A stretch of DNA of 64,000 nucleotides from an uncultured Alphaproteobacteria bacterium (GTDB lineage Bacteria > Pseudomonadota > Alphaproteobacteria > UBA2966). The DNA is taken from the NCBI GenBank assembly GCA_958295725.1, contig OY282368.1:2812001-2876000 (forward strand). The letters are read 5' to 3'. The notes under the pieces were generated by a model. It was not told the DNA's origin. It did not search any database and saw nothing but the letters and a program-made list of their open reading frames with translations. Of the stretch, positions 8,653-16,762 are shown piece after piece (within the stretch, counting starts at the first letter, position 1; every line of letters begins with the position of its first letter). Position numbers and translations under genes: made by a program.

Positions 8653-10547
8653 TGGTTGGTTTCTCTTCCGTTGCCTCCAGTGGACTCGTCGTCTTCGCGC
8701 TGTCCGAGACGCCGATCGGTAAACGTCGCCAAGGCCAGGAGCGCCAAGTCGCGAACCTTCTTCCAGTCGTTCGGGTCGTTCACCATGCGGCGGAACCTGG
8801 CGTGAAATTCATCATTTTCCACCCGGCGGGACTCGGCGGTTTCATCTTCGTTGGTTCTTCGCAACAGGAAAACGGGACCGCGCCGCCCGGCCGGCTTGCC
8901 GTCTTTCAGACCGGGGCTCCTCGCCGCCTGGGCGAGCAACTCGTGGACCACGGTCGACAACAAAAATCTGGTCCTGGCGTGAAGGAGACGACGGTGCCAC
9001 TTGTCCGCCGTATTGTCCCAACGTTTAGGCAAGTCACGGTCCCCACCTCGGGACAAGGCGGCGTCTTCACGATTCAGAAGCCGCCGGAATGCCTCGCCAA
9101 AGGCGTCGAGCATGTCTTTCTCCAGCGGGTCATGCCATATCGCTTTATTGGCAAGCGACATCAGTTGCTCCCTCTCGAAGTGATGCAGTTTCAAGAACCA
9201 TAGCCGCTCGGGCGAAATGGATTCACTCTCCCGGTCGCCGCTTCTCCCCGGCGAATGCAGCCCCACCGCTCGCAGACCACGCTTCCGGACATTCTGGCGG
9301 TCGTTCTCGACACGGTCGCGCTGCCAGAACGGAATATACGCCAGGTCGGCATACCACGGGTCGCCGCGCAGTATGTTCGCGGTGATCCGCTCACGGCAAT
9401 TGGGCAAGACAACGAAGTGACTGCCTTTCCGGTCGCTCTCGTCCACTTGCGCGTCGCGGCTCGGCCGCGCCGTGTTACCCACCGGAAAGACGCGGTCGAA
9501 AATGTCATAGCGCCGAAACGCCTTCTGCATGTCGTCGGCCACGGCGATGTCCCGCCACAGATTCTTGCGCGTCTTCTGTTGCTGGTGATAGAAATCGGCC
9601 TTCCCCATGACGACCGTTACGGACTGTCCGCGCGTTCTTCCGCGTGTCGCATAGCGCAAGGCGGCGTCTTCCAGCCCCGCGACCTCTCCGTGGAAAGGCC
9701 AGTTTCCGGAATTGACCATGTTCCGGCGCAGGAACCCGCGCTGATACTTCGCGTCAAGGCTCTCCACGCTCGGAACCATGTACGACCAGTTCTGGGCGTT
9801 CGTGCGCGGCAACCTGACGTAATGGCAGGCGATGGGCGCGAACAGCATCAAGTACGCGAAACGCGCCGGACCGCGCCACCCCGTTTCGCGCCGGATCCCC
9901 AGTGGATTGCTGTTGAAACGCGGCTCCGATCCCGGATAAATCCATGAAGCCATGGCCGGCGCCGCCACGTCCTCGCAAACACCCTTCCGGGGGACAGCTC
10001 TGTGCTGTGGCAAATCATCGGTCGCGATGCGGCGGTAGGACACCGGAAAGGTCTTTTCCTCGTCGAAGCGCACGACCTTCCGCTCGTGTTCTTTCATTTT
10101 CCTGATCGTCCTGGGGAATTGGAAAAAGGTTCCCAACAGGCCGTCATGGACATGCAACCGCAAGTAGTAACAATCCAGATGCTCGCGCTTGCGGTGAACG
10201 CCGGGAAGGAACAGCACGCCGTCGTGGACCTGCCATGCCCATTCGACGACGGCCTTCAGCGCGGCGATCTCATCTCCCTCGGGCCACTCCAGACGGACGC
10301 CGATGCCGTCTTCCGCAAAGGGGAAACCCGGCGTATCCAGATTTCCTATCGTCCCGCGCAGCGCCTTGAGCTTCTTTTCCATGGCCTCGGGCAGCGGCCA
10401 CGACCGCCGCTGGCCTTCCCACGCCGCCGCGGCAGTCAGGCTCAGGTACAGACCCGCCAGACCCGCGCGCTCGTACTCGCCCATGCCCGGTTCGTTCAAG
10501 CGGAAGGTCGTTCCGGTGCTTTTGACCTTTTTCCTCCCGCCGCTCAT
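8649..10547 (-). CDS. cas8: Cas8 large subunit of the I-MYXAN effector (Cmx8/Csx13, DevT-like)
   Basis: The 632-aa protein is the likely PAM-recognising large subunit, placed between cas3 and cas7 as devT is in M. xanthus. It begins MSGGRKKVKSTGTTFRLNE and includes GLAGLYLSLTAAAAW (residues about 27-41), a segment typical of the Csx13 N-terminal family, and the cluster FLPGVHRKREHLDCYYLRLHVHDG written in part as LPGVHRKREHLDCYYL. Large-subunit families diverge fast, so the name rests on both sequence and context. Start ATG overlaps the cas3 stop. An 18-base stretch near 9978-9996 happens to resemble the 46-bp tandem unit. Confidence 0.85.
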   Translation of the reverse strand: MSGGRKKVKSTGTTFRLNEPGMGEYERAGLAGLYLSLTAAAAWEGQRRSWPLPEAMEKKLKALRGTIGNLDTPGFPFAEDGIGVRLEWPEGDEIAALKAVVEWAWQVHDGVLFLPGVHRKREHLDCYYLRLHVHDGLLGTFFQFPRTIRKMKEHERKVVRFDEEKTFPVSYRRIATDDLPQHRAVPRKGVCEDVAAPAMASWIYPGSEPRFNSNPLGIRRETGWRGPARFAYLMLFAPIACHYVRLPRTNAQNWSYMVPSVESLDAKYQRGFLRRNMVNSGNWPFHGEVAGLEDAALRYATRGRTRGQSVTVVMGKADFYHQQQKTRKNLWRDIAVADDMQKAFRRYDIFDRVFPVGNTARPSRDAQVDESDRKGSHFVVLPNCRERITANILRGDPWYADLAYIPFWQRDRVENDRQNVRKRGLRAVGLHSPGRSGDRESESISPERLWFLKLHHFEREQLMSLANKAIWHDPLEKDMLDAFGEAFRRLLNREDAALSRGGDRDLPKRWDNTADKWHRRLLHARTRFLLSTVVHELLAQAARSPGLKDGKPAGRRGPVFLLRRTNEDETAESRRVENDEFHARFRRMVNDPNDWKKVRDLALLALATFTDRRLGQREDDESTGGNGRETNQ

Positions 10548-12979
10548 CGCGCGCCTTTCTCCTCGTCGTATTTCACGCCGGATACCAGCGGGTAGCCGCC
10601 AATTCGGCCGACGACACGGATGCCCCTGGCGTCCCTGGTTCCGGCCAGAATCGGCACCAGCCACTCCTTGACATCCGCGTTCCCGCCGGTCTCCCCGATC
10701 CGCTTGCGTATGTCGTCTTCATGTTGCACCAGCAGAACCGGCACGGTCGCGTCGCCCTCGCGCAGGGTCGCCTGCCGACTTTCCCAGCCCCCGTCCAGCC
10801 AAGCGGAATGAAACTTGATGTCGTCGGCCGCTTCCGGCATCCCTTCCAGCGCATTCTTGAGGTCGCGCTGGGACAGCGCCTTGCCTTCTTCGGCGAGGCT
10901 TCCGACGGTATCGCGGGCCGCCTTCAGATCCACGCGGCGATAAGGCCGACCGTCCATGCCGTCGTAATCGTAGACCAGGCAACGGGCGCCGGCCGGATTT
11001 TCCAGGCGGCGGTTCAACCGCCCCATTCGTTGTACGAGAGCGGGAAACGGCGGAAGGGCGGTCACCAGCAGGTTCGCGCTGATATCCAGCGACATTTCGC
11101 ATACCTGTGTCGTGACCGCCAGACACGGCGTCCCATCTTCGTCGAAGGCCGCCAGTATCTCGTTTTGGCGGTCCACGCGATGGCGGTAGCAGAAGCGGCT
11201 ATGAAACAGGAGGCGTTCCGCATCGCCGTCCAGCTTCTCCGCCTCGTCGTAAACGCGGACGGCGTCCGCGACGGTGTTGCACACCCACAACACCTTGCCG
11301 CCGCTGTCGAGCATGGCCCGAACGTCTTCCCAGTATTCGTCCGGGGCGGTGATTCCGGTCTCGCCCGCTGTTGCATCCGACTCTGTCTCCCGCCATTCCA
11401 GGAGATACCGGCCGGCTGTTTCGGTTTCGTCGTCGCCGGAGACGGTTTCGTACTCGACACCAGCCGCCTTCAACGCTTCGCGGCGGGACGGCTGCAAGGA
11501 AGCCGTCATCAACAACGCGGGGACGTTCGGGAACGCCCGCAGGAAACGCGCCAGGGAGCCGAACATCTTGGCGTCGTAGCTGTGGATTTCATCGAAAACG
11601 ATGGCGCTCCCGACGATGGCCGGAAAGCCGAAGAGGCCTCGTCGGTGGTTCTGCATCAGTCCCAGGACGAAATCGGCGGTCGCCGCGATGGCCTGTTGGC
11701 CCCAAGCCTGCAAGGTTTCCTGTTTCATCAGGTTTTCCAGGTCTTCGTCGCGATTGGGATGGCGCAACCGCACTCCATCGCCGGCCGCTTCGGGCTCGTT
11801 GGCCAGCATACGCCGAACGTCGACGCCGGCGCGGCTCGTCATCAGCTTGCGTTCCAGTTCGCCCTGCGTCAGCAAGTAGTCCTCGAACCCCGCCGCCGCC
11901 GTGCCGGTGGTCGGGTAGCAGACGATCAACTTGCGCCCCGCGTCGACATGCTTTCGCGCCCATTCGTAGGCCGCGACGGTCTTACCGCCGCCGCAGGCGG
12001 CCTCCAGAACGACACGGGATGCGCGCGAGTCCCGGACTCGACGCTGAAACGGGTAAAGCCCGGTCTCGTGGTCGACGTTTTCCTCGGCCTTGAGGCGGTC
12101 GCGTATGACCCTGGTCAGATCGTCGCTCCGACAATGGTTTCGCAACGACTCGCTCACGCCGTTTTTCAGGCGGGCGAGCTCGTCGCCCTCGCCGTCCCAC
12201 AAGGCGGAGCCGGCGGCGTCGGCGGCAATCAGAATCGCCTTGGCGAACGCCAGCAAGCGCAGTTCCTCGGGCGACAGCGATTCGGTTTGCGCTTCCGACT
12301 CCCAGGCGAAATCGTCCATCAGGGCGGCGTGGTGCCGGTGCCCGTCGTCATCGCCGATGTCCGTGGGAACGGCGAAGTCGGGAACGCAGGGCGCGCCGCG
12401 CAACACGTCGGCGAATTCCCGTTGCCACGCCTCCCCCAGGAGGTTGCCGTGAAACCGGATCTCGCCGTGCGGGATGCCGCCGATGCGAACCATGCCCGCC
12501 GAGTCGTCCTCGGCGTGATGCATCTTGAGGTGATGACCGCCGACCAGCCAAGCCAGCATCCACCGCGCCTTGTCGGGGCTTTCCCACTCGTCGAAGAGCC
12601 CGTTCGCCAGATGATCGGAGAATTCCCGGGCGTCCTTGTCCTTGATATATCCGGCGACGATCAGGGCACTGAGTCCCTCATGGCGGAGAGGTTGTCTCTG
12701 GTTTCGCTCGAGCTTCGGGAACTTCGCCCGCTCCGGACGGAGCATTCCCTGAAACATGTTGTTCGCCTTGCCGATGTCGTGCAGGACCGCTCCCGCGAGA
12801 ACCAGTTTCCGCAGCTCGGCTCCGGCCATGTCCGGGGGAAGGAAGCCCTCGATCCCGTCGAGAATCGCCCGGGCCGCCGCGAGGACGGCCTTCGAGTGAT
12901 CCAGCAGGGATACCGGTTCGACGACCCGGTCGTCCTCTTCTCGCCGCGATTTGGCGAGCAGCAGATGGTTCATGTTCAT
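10544..12979 (-). CDS. cas3: CRISPR nuclease/helicase Cas3 (HD plus DExH helicase)
   Basis: Cas3 degrades DNA marked by Cascade. The 811-aa protein has an N-terminal HD nuclease with D27-H28, H67-D68 (LHDIGK) and GGHH near 147-150, then a superfamily-2 helicase with Walker A AACGGGKT (327-334), DEIH box (463-466), the TASLQPS motif III and the motif VI segment QRMGRLNRR. All key residues are present, so it should be active. The ATG at 12979 lies 3 bases from a partial CRISPR repeat whose GAAAGG loop serves as the only ribosome-site candidate. The start also overlaps the stop of a 22-codon mini-ORF (ATGA). Confidence 0.95.
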   Translation of the reverse strand: MNMNHLLLAKSRREEDDRVVEPVSLLDHSKAVLAAARAILDGIEGFLPPDMAGAELRKLVLAGAVLHDIGKANNMFQGMLRPERAKFPKLERNQRQPLRHEGLSALIVAGYIKDKDAREFSDHLANGLFDEWESPDKARWMLAWLVGGHHLKMHHAEDDSAGMVRIGGIPHGEIRFHGNLLGEAWQREFADVLRGAPCVPDFAVPTDIGDDDGHRHHAALMDDFAWESEAQTESLSPEELRLLAFAKAILIAADAAGSALWDGEGDELARLKNGVSESLRNHCRSDDLTRVIRDRLKAEENVDHETGLYPFQRRVRDSRASRVVLEAACGGGKTVAAYEWARKHVDAGRKLIVCYPTTGTAAAGFEDYLLTQGELERKLMTSRAGVDVRRMLANEPEAAGDGVRLRHPNRDEDLENLMKQETLQAWGQQAIAATADFVLGLMQNHRRGLFGFPAIVGSAIVFDEIHSYDAKMFGSLARFLRAFPNVPALLMTASLQPSRREALKAAGVEYETVSGDDETETAGRYLLEWRETESDATAGETGITAPDEYWEDVRAMLDSGGKVLWVCNTVADAVRVYDEAEKLDGDAERLLFHSRFCYRHRVDRQNEILAAFDEDGTPCLAVTTQVCEMSLDISANLLVTALPPFPALVQRMGRLNRRLENPAGARCLVYDYDGMDGRPYRRVDLKAARDTVGSLAEEGKALSQRDLKNALEGMPEAADDIKFHSAWLDGGWESRQATLREGDATVPVLLVQHEDDIRKRIGETGGNADVKEWLVPILAGTRDARGIRVVGRIGGYPLVSGVKYDEEKGAR

Positions 12980-13044
12980 AAGCGCCTTTCGGCATCACCG
13001 GTCGAGGGCGTCGCGTAACACTGGATCACCCACGCAACGAACAT
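12976..13044 (-). CDS. 22-codon mini-ORF coupled to cas3 start
   Basis: The frame starts with ATG at 13044, immediately after a degenerate CRISPR repeat, reads MFVAWVIQCYATPSTGDAER then three more residues, and stops with a TGA that overlaps the cas3 ATG. The repeat hairpin before it carries GAGAGG ten bases from the ATG. The same bases form the spacer of the possible crRNA-like element, so the frame may be a by-product. It could be a leader peptide for translational coupling, a small toxin like CreT, or nothing. The same frame is open further up from a TTG at 13221. Confidence 0.35.
   Translation of the reverse strand: MFVAWVIQCYATPSTGDAERRL
12983..12998 (-). promoter_or_regulatory. Partial CRISPR repeat (copy 2) over the cas3 ribosome site
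   Basis: Read on the minus strand these 16 bases are GTGATGCCGAAAGGCG, identical to the hairpin half of the 36-bp repeat. The 12 bases before and the 3' tag after do not match. The hairpin loop GAAAGG is the Shine-Dalgarno candidate for cas3, whose ATG begins 3 bases later (12979). Cas6 binding or cutting here would be expected to affect cas3 translation; that part is inference. Confidence 0.75.
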
Positions 13045-13068
13045 GTGCTCAACGCCTCTCGGCATCAC
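13045..13068 (-). promoter_or_regulatory. Partial CRISPR repeat (copy 1) between cas6 and cas3
   Basis: On the minus strand these 24 bases match the 3' two thirds of the CRISPR repeat, hairpin plus complete tag GTTGAGCAC, with one change in the loop (GAAA to GAGA, still GNRA). The first 12 bases of the repeat are lost. The gap to copy 2 is 46 bp, which equals a 34-bp spacer plus the missing 12 bases. The loop change turns GAAAGG into GAGAGG, a better ribosome site for the ATG at 13044. Confidence 0.85.
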
Positions 13069-13259
13069 TTCTTGCGTGCGGGAAGACGACGAATCGCTAA
13101 CGATGTCGCGGTCAAGCGCGCACGGTCCTTCGCAACTGGACCGTCCGTGCGTCGGTCCTTTCGTCCAGATTCGACTTCGACCACCATTTCGTGATGTTCC
13201 TCCTCGATGGTCCGCCTCCAAGAGCAGGATCGCGAAATCCGAAGTTTATCGTGATCCAT
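13065..13259 (-). CDS. 64-aa basic protein of unknown function between cas6 and cas3
   Basis: I do not recognise this protein. It starts with ATG at 13259 behind GGAG at an 8-base spacing, reads MDHDKLRISRSCSWRRTIEE and is rich in arginine, lysine and glutamate, and stops inside the first partial CRISPR repeat. It lies in the cas transcript, in a place where the M. xanthus dev operon and some I-B operons carry small regulators or toxins. No membrane helix or metal motif is visible. It may instead be noncoding leader. Confidence 0.4.
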   Translation of the reverse strand: MDHDKLRISRSCSWRRTIEEEHHEMVVEVESGRKDRRTDGPVAKDRARLTATSLAIRRLPARKK

Positions 13260-13304
13260 CGAAATTCTCCATGATGTTGGTTTCCAGTGTAATTCAGGAA
13301 GCAG

Positions 13305-13316
13305 TGATGTACATCA
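13305..13316. promoter_or_regulatory. 12-bp perfect palindrome at the cas6 stop
   Basis: TGATGTACATCA reads the same on both strands and spans the end of cas6. It is a candidate operator or part of an internal promoter for the cas3-cas2 part of the operon. A TTCC-11-GGAA pair follows about 17 bases downstream on the minus strand. No -35/-10 pair is obvious. Confidence 0.3.
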
Positions 13317-13970
13317 TATTGGTCGATGGCCGTCCAGGTCAAGTGCCGGAACAAAAACTCCGCACCCCATGCGCCGCCGGCCGCCGAGCCCGCGTTCCTG
13401 GAGGAGGATGGACTCCTCGGACGTCAGGTCCGTCGCCAGCACGGCATGGCCGACGATCCGTTTGCCCTTGACGCGGACGATACGGCGGCTCGGGTCGCGC
13501 CCATCGCGTCGCGCGGCGCCCGCCGGCGCGCGGAAGACCTTGCCGCGAATGCCGAGAGCGGCCGCTTGGCGCGCGACCTCGGCGTCGAAACGGGCCGGAT
13601 CATCGCCGTTTCTGGTGGTCGCTATCCGACAGTGTAGCGTCGGCGCCGGGGTGAGGGCGCGGGCCTGGCCAACACCGACGCGCAGCTTGCAACCGTCGAG
13701 GTCGAGACTCTTTCCGGCCAGCTTCAGGGAGCGCGGCAACAAGTCGGACGGCAGGCGCAGGCCGAAGCGCGCGCCGGGGCCGACCGAGCGCCGGCCGTCG
13801 CCGAGATTCATGCCGCGGATGGTGTGCAGGCCGACATGCGGGTTGCCATGCAGCCAGCGATCGCCCTCCGTCTCCAGGATACGGGAAAGCGCGCCGAACA
13901 GCGCATAGCCGTGGTCGGCGGGGGCTTGCGCTCCGACGACGCGGAAGAAGACGTCGAGCGTCCGGTTCAT
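13314..13970 (-). CDS. cas6: crRNA-processing endoribonuclease Cas6 (Cmx6 type)
   Basis: Cas6 cuts the pre-crRNA within each repeat. The 218-aa protein begins MNRTLDVFFRVVGAQAPADH and has the Cmx6 pattern GYALFGALSRIL, LHGNPHVGLHTIRG, LRLPSDLLPRSLKLAGKSL and the C-terminal glycine-rich loop GLGGRRRMGCGVFVP (about residues 190-204) that holds RNA. The histidines near residue 40-48 are candidate catalytic residues. I chose ATG 13970 because GGAGG lies 8 bases upstream. A TATACA box on the minus strand (14014-14009) may be its -10; the gene is divergent from etfB. It is separated from cas3 by 334 bp, unlike the rest of the operon. Confidence 0.92.
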   Translation of the reverse strand: MNRTLDVFFRVVGAQAPADHGYALFGALSRILETEGDRWLHGNPHVGLHTIRGMNLGDGRRSVGPGARFGLRLPSDLLPRSLKLAGKSLDLDGCKLRVGVGQARALTPAPTLHCRIATTRNGDDPARFDAEVARQAAALGIRGKVFRAPAGAARRDGRDPSRRIVRVKGKRIVGHAVLATDLTSEESILLQERGLGGRRRMGCGVFVPALDLDGHRPI

Positions 13971-14036
13971 GCCATGGTCCTCCATTCCGGCGGACGAGTA
14001 CCGGTCAGTGTATACGACCGTCGGCGTCCGGGCGCG

Positions 14037-14065
14037 TTGACTCGGCCCGCGGGCAAACCTATTCT
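14037..14065 (+). promoter_or_regulatory. Sigma-70-type promoter for etfB
   Basis: TTGACT at 14037-14042 and TATTCT at 14060-14065 are separated by exactly 17 bases, a near-consensus housekeeping promoter. It lies about 105 bases before the etfB start and marks the cas/housekeeping boundary. Confidence 0.6.
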
Positions 14066-14170
14066 GCGCCGCGAAAACCGGGGGAGAATCCGCCGGTTTC
14101 CCGGCTTCTCGGGCGGTGTGCCGCGTGAGTCCGCCGTCCGTATGCGCCATCGTTCCGGAGCGGGCCAGAC

Positions 14171-14920
14171 ATGAAAGTGTTCGTCGCGGTCAAGCGCGTC
14201 ATCGACTACAACGTCAAGGTCCGCGTGAAGGCCGACGGAACGGGCGTCGAGACGGCGAACGTCAAGATGTCGATGAACCCGTTCGACGAGATCGGCGTGG
14301 AAGAAGCGCTGCGGCTCCGGGAAGCCGGCAAGGCGGAGGAGGTCGTCGCCGTCGGCCTCGGCCCCCGACAGTGCCAGGAGACCATCCGCACGGCGCTGGC
14401 CATGGGGGCGGACCGCGGCATCCACGTGAAGACGGACGCGGAGTTGCAGCCGCTGGCCGTGGCCAAGCTGCTCAAGGCCGTGATCGAGGAGGAACGGCCC
14501 GGCCTCGTCATCCTCGGCAAGCAGGCCATCGACGACGATTCGAGCCAGACCGGGCAGATGACGGCGGCGTTGCTGGGCTGGCCCCAGGCGACCTTCGCCT
14601 CCAGGCTCGATATCGGGAACGAGAGCGCCCGCGTCACCCGCGAGGTGGACGGGGGCCTCGAGACGGTCGACGTGAAGATGCCCTGCGTCGTGACCACCGA
14701 CCTGCGCCTGAACGAGCCGCGCTACGCCAGCCTTCCCAACATCATGAAGGCCAAGAAGAAGCCCATCGACGAGAAGACCCCGGAGGAGCTGGGCGTCGAC
14801 GCGGCGCCGCGCCTCGAGACCCTGCGGGTGACCGAGCCGCCCGGCCGCGAGGCCGGGATCAAGGTGGAGAGCGTCGCCGAACTCGTCGACAAGCTCCGCA
14901 ACGAGGCGGGGGTGATCTGA
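14171..14920 (+). CDS. etfB: Electron transfer flavoprotein beta subunit
   Basis: The 249-aa protein is the AMP-binding subunit of the soluble ETF that carries electrons from acyl-CoA dehydrogenases to ETF-ubiquinone oxidoreductase. It begins [20 protein letters not shown], with the AANPFDE-like stretch [21 protein letters not shown], and the nucleotide-binding [20 protein letters not shown]. The region [16 protein letters not shown] (about 117-132) is highly conserved. Length is standard. The stop overlaps the etfA ATG (TGATG). Confidence 0.97.
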   Translation: MKVFVAVKRVIDYNVKVRVKADGTGVETANVKMSMNPFDEIGVEEALRLREAGKAEEVVAVGLGPRQCQETIRTALAMGADRGIHVKTDAELQPLAVAKLLKAVIEEERPGLVILGKQAIDDDSSQTGQMTAALLGWPQATFASRLDIGNESARVTREVDGGLETVDVKMPCVVTTDLRLNEPRYASLPNIMKAKKKPIDEKTPEELGVDAAPRLETLRVTEPPGREAGIKVESVAELVDKLRNEAGVI

Positions 14921-15864
14921 TGGCCGTCCTCGTCGTCGCGGAGCACGACAACGCGGAGCTCAAGGACCCGACGTTCAACACGGTGACCGCGGCCGCCGAG
15001 ATCGACGACGACGCGCACGTCCTCGTGGCCGGGGCGGGCTGCCGGGCCGTCGCCGACGCGGCGGCGGCCATCGCGGCCGTGCGCAAGGTCCTCCTCGTCG
15101 ACGATGCCGCCTACGAGCACCGCCTCGCGGAGGCCATGGCGCCGCTGCTCGTCTCGCTGGCCGACGGCTACGACGCGGTCCTGGCCCCGGCCGACACCTT
15201 CGGGAAGGACCTCATGCCCCGCGCCGCGGCTCTCGCCGACGCCGCGCAGATATCGGACATCCAGGAAGTGGTGTCCCCCGACACCTTCGTGCGGCCGATC
15301 TACGCCGGGAACGCCCTGGCCACGGTCCGGAGCCCGGACGCCACCAAGTTCATGACCGTCCGCGCCACGGCCTTCGCCGCCGCCGAGGCCACGGGCGGCG
15401 CCGCGCCGGTGGAGGAGACCGCGTCGGCCGGGGACCCGGGCCTCTCGACCTACGTCGGGAGCGAGGTCAGCGGGAAGGAGCGTCCCGAGCTCGCGTCGGC
15501 CCGCGTCGTCGTCTCGGGCGGGCGCGGGATGCAGAGCGGCGACAACTTCCGGTTGATCGAGAACGTCGCGGACAGGCTGGGGGCCGCGGTCGGCGCGTCC
15601 CGCGCCGCGGTCGATGCGGGTTTCGTCCCCAACGACTACCAGGTCGGCCAGACCGGCAAGATCGTGGCGCCGGAGCTCTACGTCGCCGTCGGCATCTCCG
15701 GGGCGATCCAGCACCTCGCCGGCATGAAGGACAGCAAGGTCATCGTCGCGATCAACAAGGACGAGGAAGCGCCGATCTTCCAGGTCGCCGACTTCGGGCT
15801 GGTGGCGGACCTGTTCGACGCGCTGCCCGAACTCGAGAAGGAGCTGGAGAAGATTGGCCTCTGA
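14920..15864 (+). CDS. etfA: Electron transfer flavoprotein alpha subunit
   Basis: The 314-aa FAD-binding subunit pairs with EtfB. The C-terminal FAD domain (from about residue 188) shows [14 protein letters not shown], the motif [20 protein letters not shown] and [13 protein letters not shown], with [16 protein letters not shown] at the end. The start codon overlaps the etfB stop, and the end overlaps the next gene by 11 bases. This ETF likely serves the acyl-CoA dehydrogenase coded at 49847. Confidence 0.97.
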   Translation: MAVLVVAEHDNAELKDPTFNTVTAAAEIDDDAHVLVAGAGCRAVADAAAAIAAVRKVLLVDDAAYEHRLAEAMAPLLVSLADGYDAVLAPADTFGKDLMPRAAALADAAQISDIQEVVSPDTFVRPIYAGNALATVRSPDATKFMTVRATAFAAAEATGGAAPVEETASAGDPGLSTYVGSEVSGKERPELASARVVVSGGRGMQSGDNFRLIENVADRLGAAVGASRAAVDAGFVPNDYQVGQTGKIVAPELYVAVGISGAIQHLAGMKDSKVIVAINKDEEAPIFQVADFGLVADLFDALPELEKELEKIGL

Positions 15865-16762
15865 CGACACGGGAGAGGGCGGCGGCGCCGGAATCCGGAA
15901 GATCGGCGTCATCGGCGCCGGCCAGATGGGCAACGGCATCGCGCACGTGAGCGCCCTGGCGGGCTACAGCGTCGTCCTGAACGACATCGGCCAGGACCGG
16001 CTCGACAACGCCCTGGCCACGATCGAGAAAAACATGAGCCGGCAAGTGTCGCGCGGGACGGTCGCCGAGAACGAATCGGCGGCCGCGCTCGGCCGCATCT
16101 CCACGTCGATCGACATGGCCGCCCTCGCGGACGCCGATCTCGTCATCGAGAGCGCGGTCGAGAACGAGCAGATCAAGATCGACATCTTCGAGGCGCTCTG
16201 TCCGCTGCTGAAGCCCGGAGCCCTGATCGCCAGCAACACGTCGTCGATCTCGATCACGCGTCTCGCGGCGACCACCGACCGGCCCGAGAAGTTCGTCGGC
16301 ATGCACTTCATGAACCCGGTGCCGATGATGGAGCTGGTCGAGGTCATCCGCGGCATCGCCACGGACCGGGACACCTACGCCCGCGTCACCGCCGTCGCGC
16401 GCCGGCTGGGCAAGTCCCCGGCGAGCTCCGAGGACTTCCCCGCCTTCATCGTCAACCGCATCCTGCTGCCGATGATCAACGAAGCGGTCTACACGCTGTA
16501 CGAAGGCGTGGGCAACGTCGAGGCCATCGACACGGCGCTGCGCCTCGGCGCCCGCCACCCCATGGGCCCCCTGCAACTCGCGGATTTCATCGGGCTCGAT
16601 ACCTGCCTCGCCGTGATGCAGGTCCTGTACGAGGGCCTCGCCGATTCCAAGTACCGGCCCTGCCCGCTGCTGGTGAAGTACGTGGACGCCGGCTGGGTGG
16701 GGCGAAAATCGGGGCGCGGTTTCTACGATTACTCGAGCGAGCCGCCGACCCCGACGCGATAG
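15854..16762 (+). CDS. hbdA: 3-hydroxybutyryl-CoA dehydrogenase
   Basis: The 302-aa enzyme oxidises (S)-3-hydroxybutyryl-CoA with NAD(P), used in butyrate, PHB or fatty acid metabolism. The Rossmann motif GAGQMGNG is at residues 21-28, followed by [13 protein letters not shown] and the conserved [15 protein letters not shown]. The C-terminal domain ends [15 protein letters not shown]. No ATG fits; the TTG at 15854 overlaps the etfA end, and the first 14 residues are low in conservation. The etfB-etfA-hbd order is common in alphaproteobacteria. The 3' end overlaps the convergent thioredoxin gene by 34 bases. Confidence 0.93.
   Translation: MASDDTGEGGGAGIRKIGVIGAGQMGNGIAHVSALAGYSVVLNDIGQDRLDNALATIEKNMSRQVSRGTVAENESAAALGRISTSIDMAALADADLVIESAVENEQIKIDIFEALCPLLKPGALIASNTSSISITRLAATTDRPEKFVGMHFMNPVPMMELVEVIRGIATDRDTYARVTAVARRLGKSPASSEDFPAFIVNRILLPMINEAVYTLYEGVGNVEAIDTALRLGARHPMGPLQLADFIGLDTCLAVMQVLYEGLADSKYRPCPLLVKYVDAGWVGRKSGRGFYDYSSEPPTPTR

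Noticed and set aside
9975..10000. Cas8 coding segment resembling the 46-bp tandem unit (ACACCCTTCCGGGGGACAG)
   Set aside because: Only about 18 bases with one insertion match, within a plausible coding sequence; chance cannot be excluded.
14176..14190. Partial match of the crRNA-like spacer to the start of etfB (TGTTCGT core)
   Set aside because: Only seven consecutive bases agree at the handle end, which is below a convincing seed, and the PAM is unknown.
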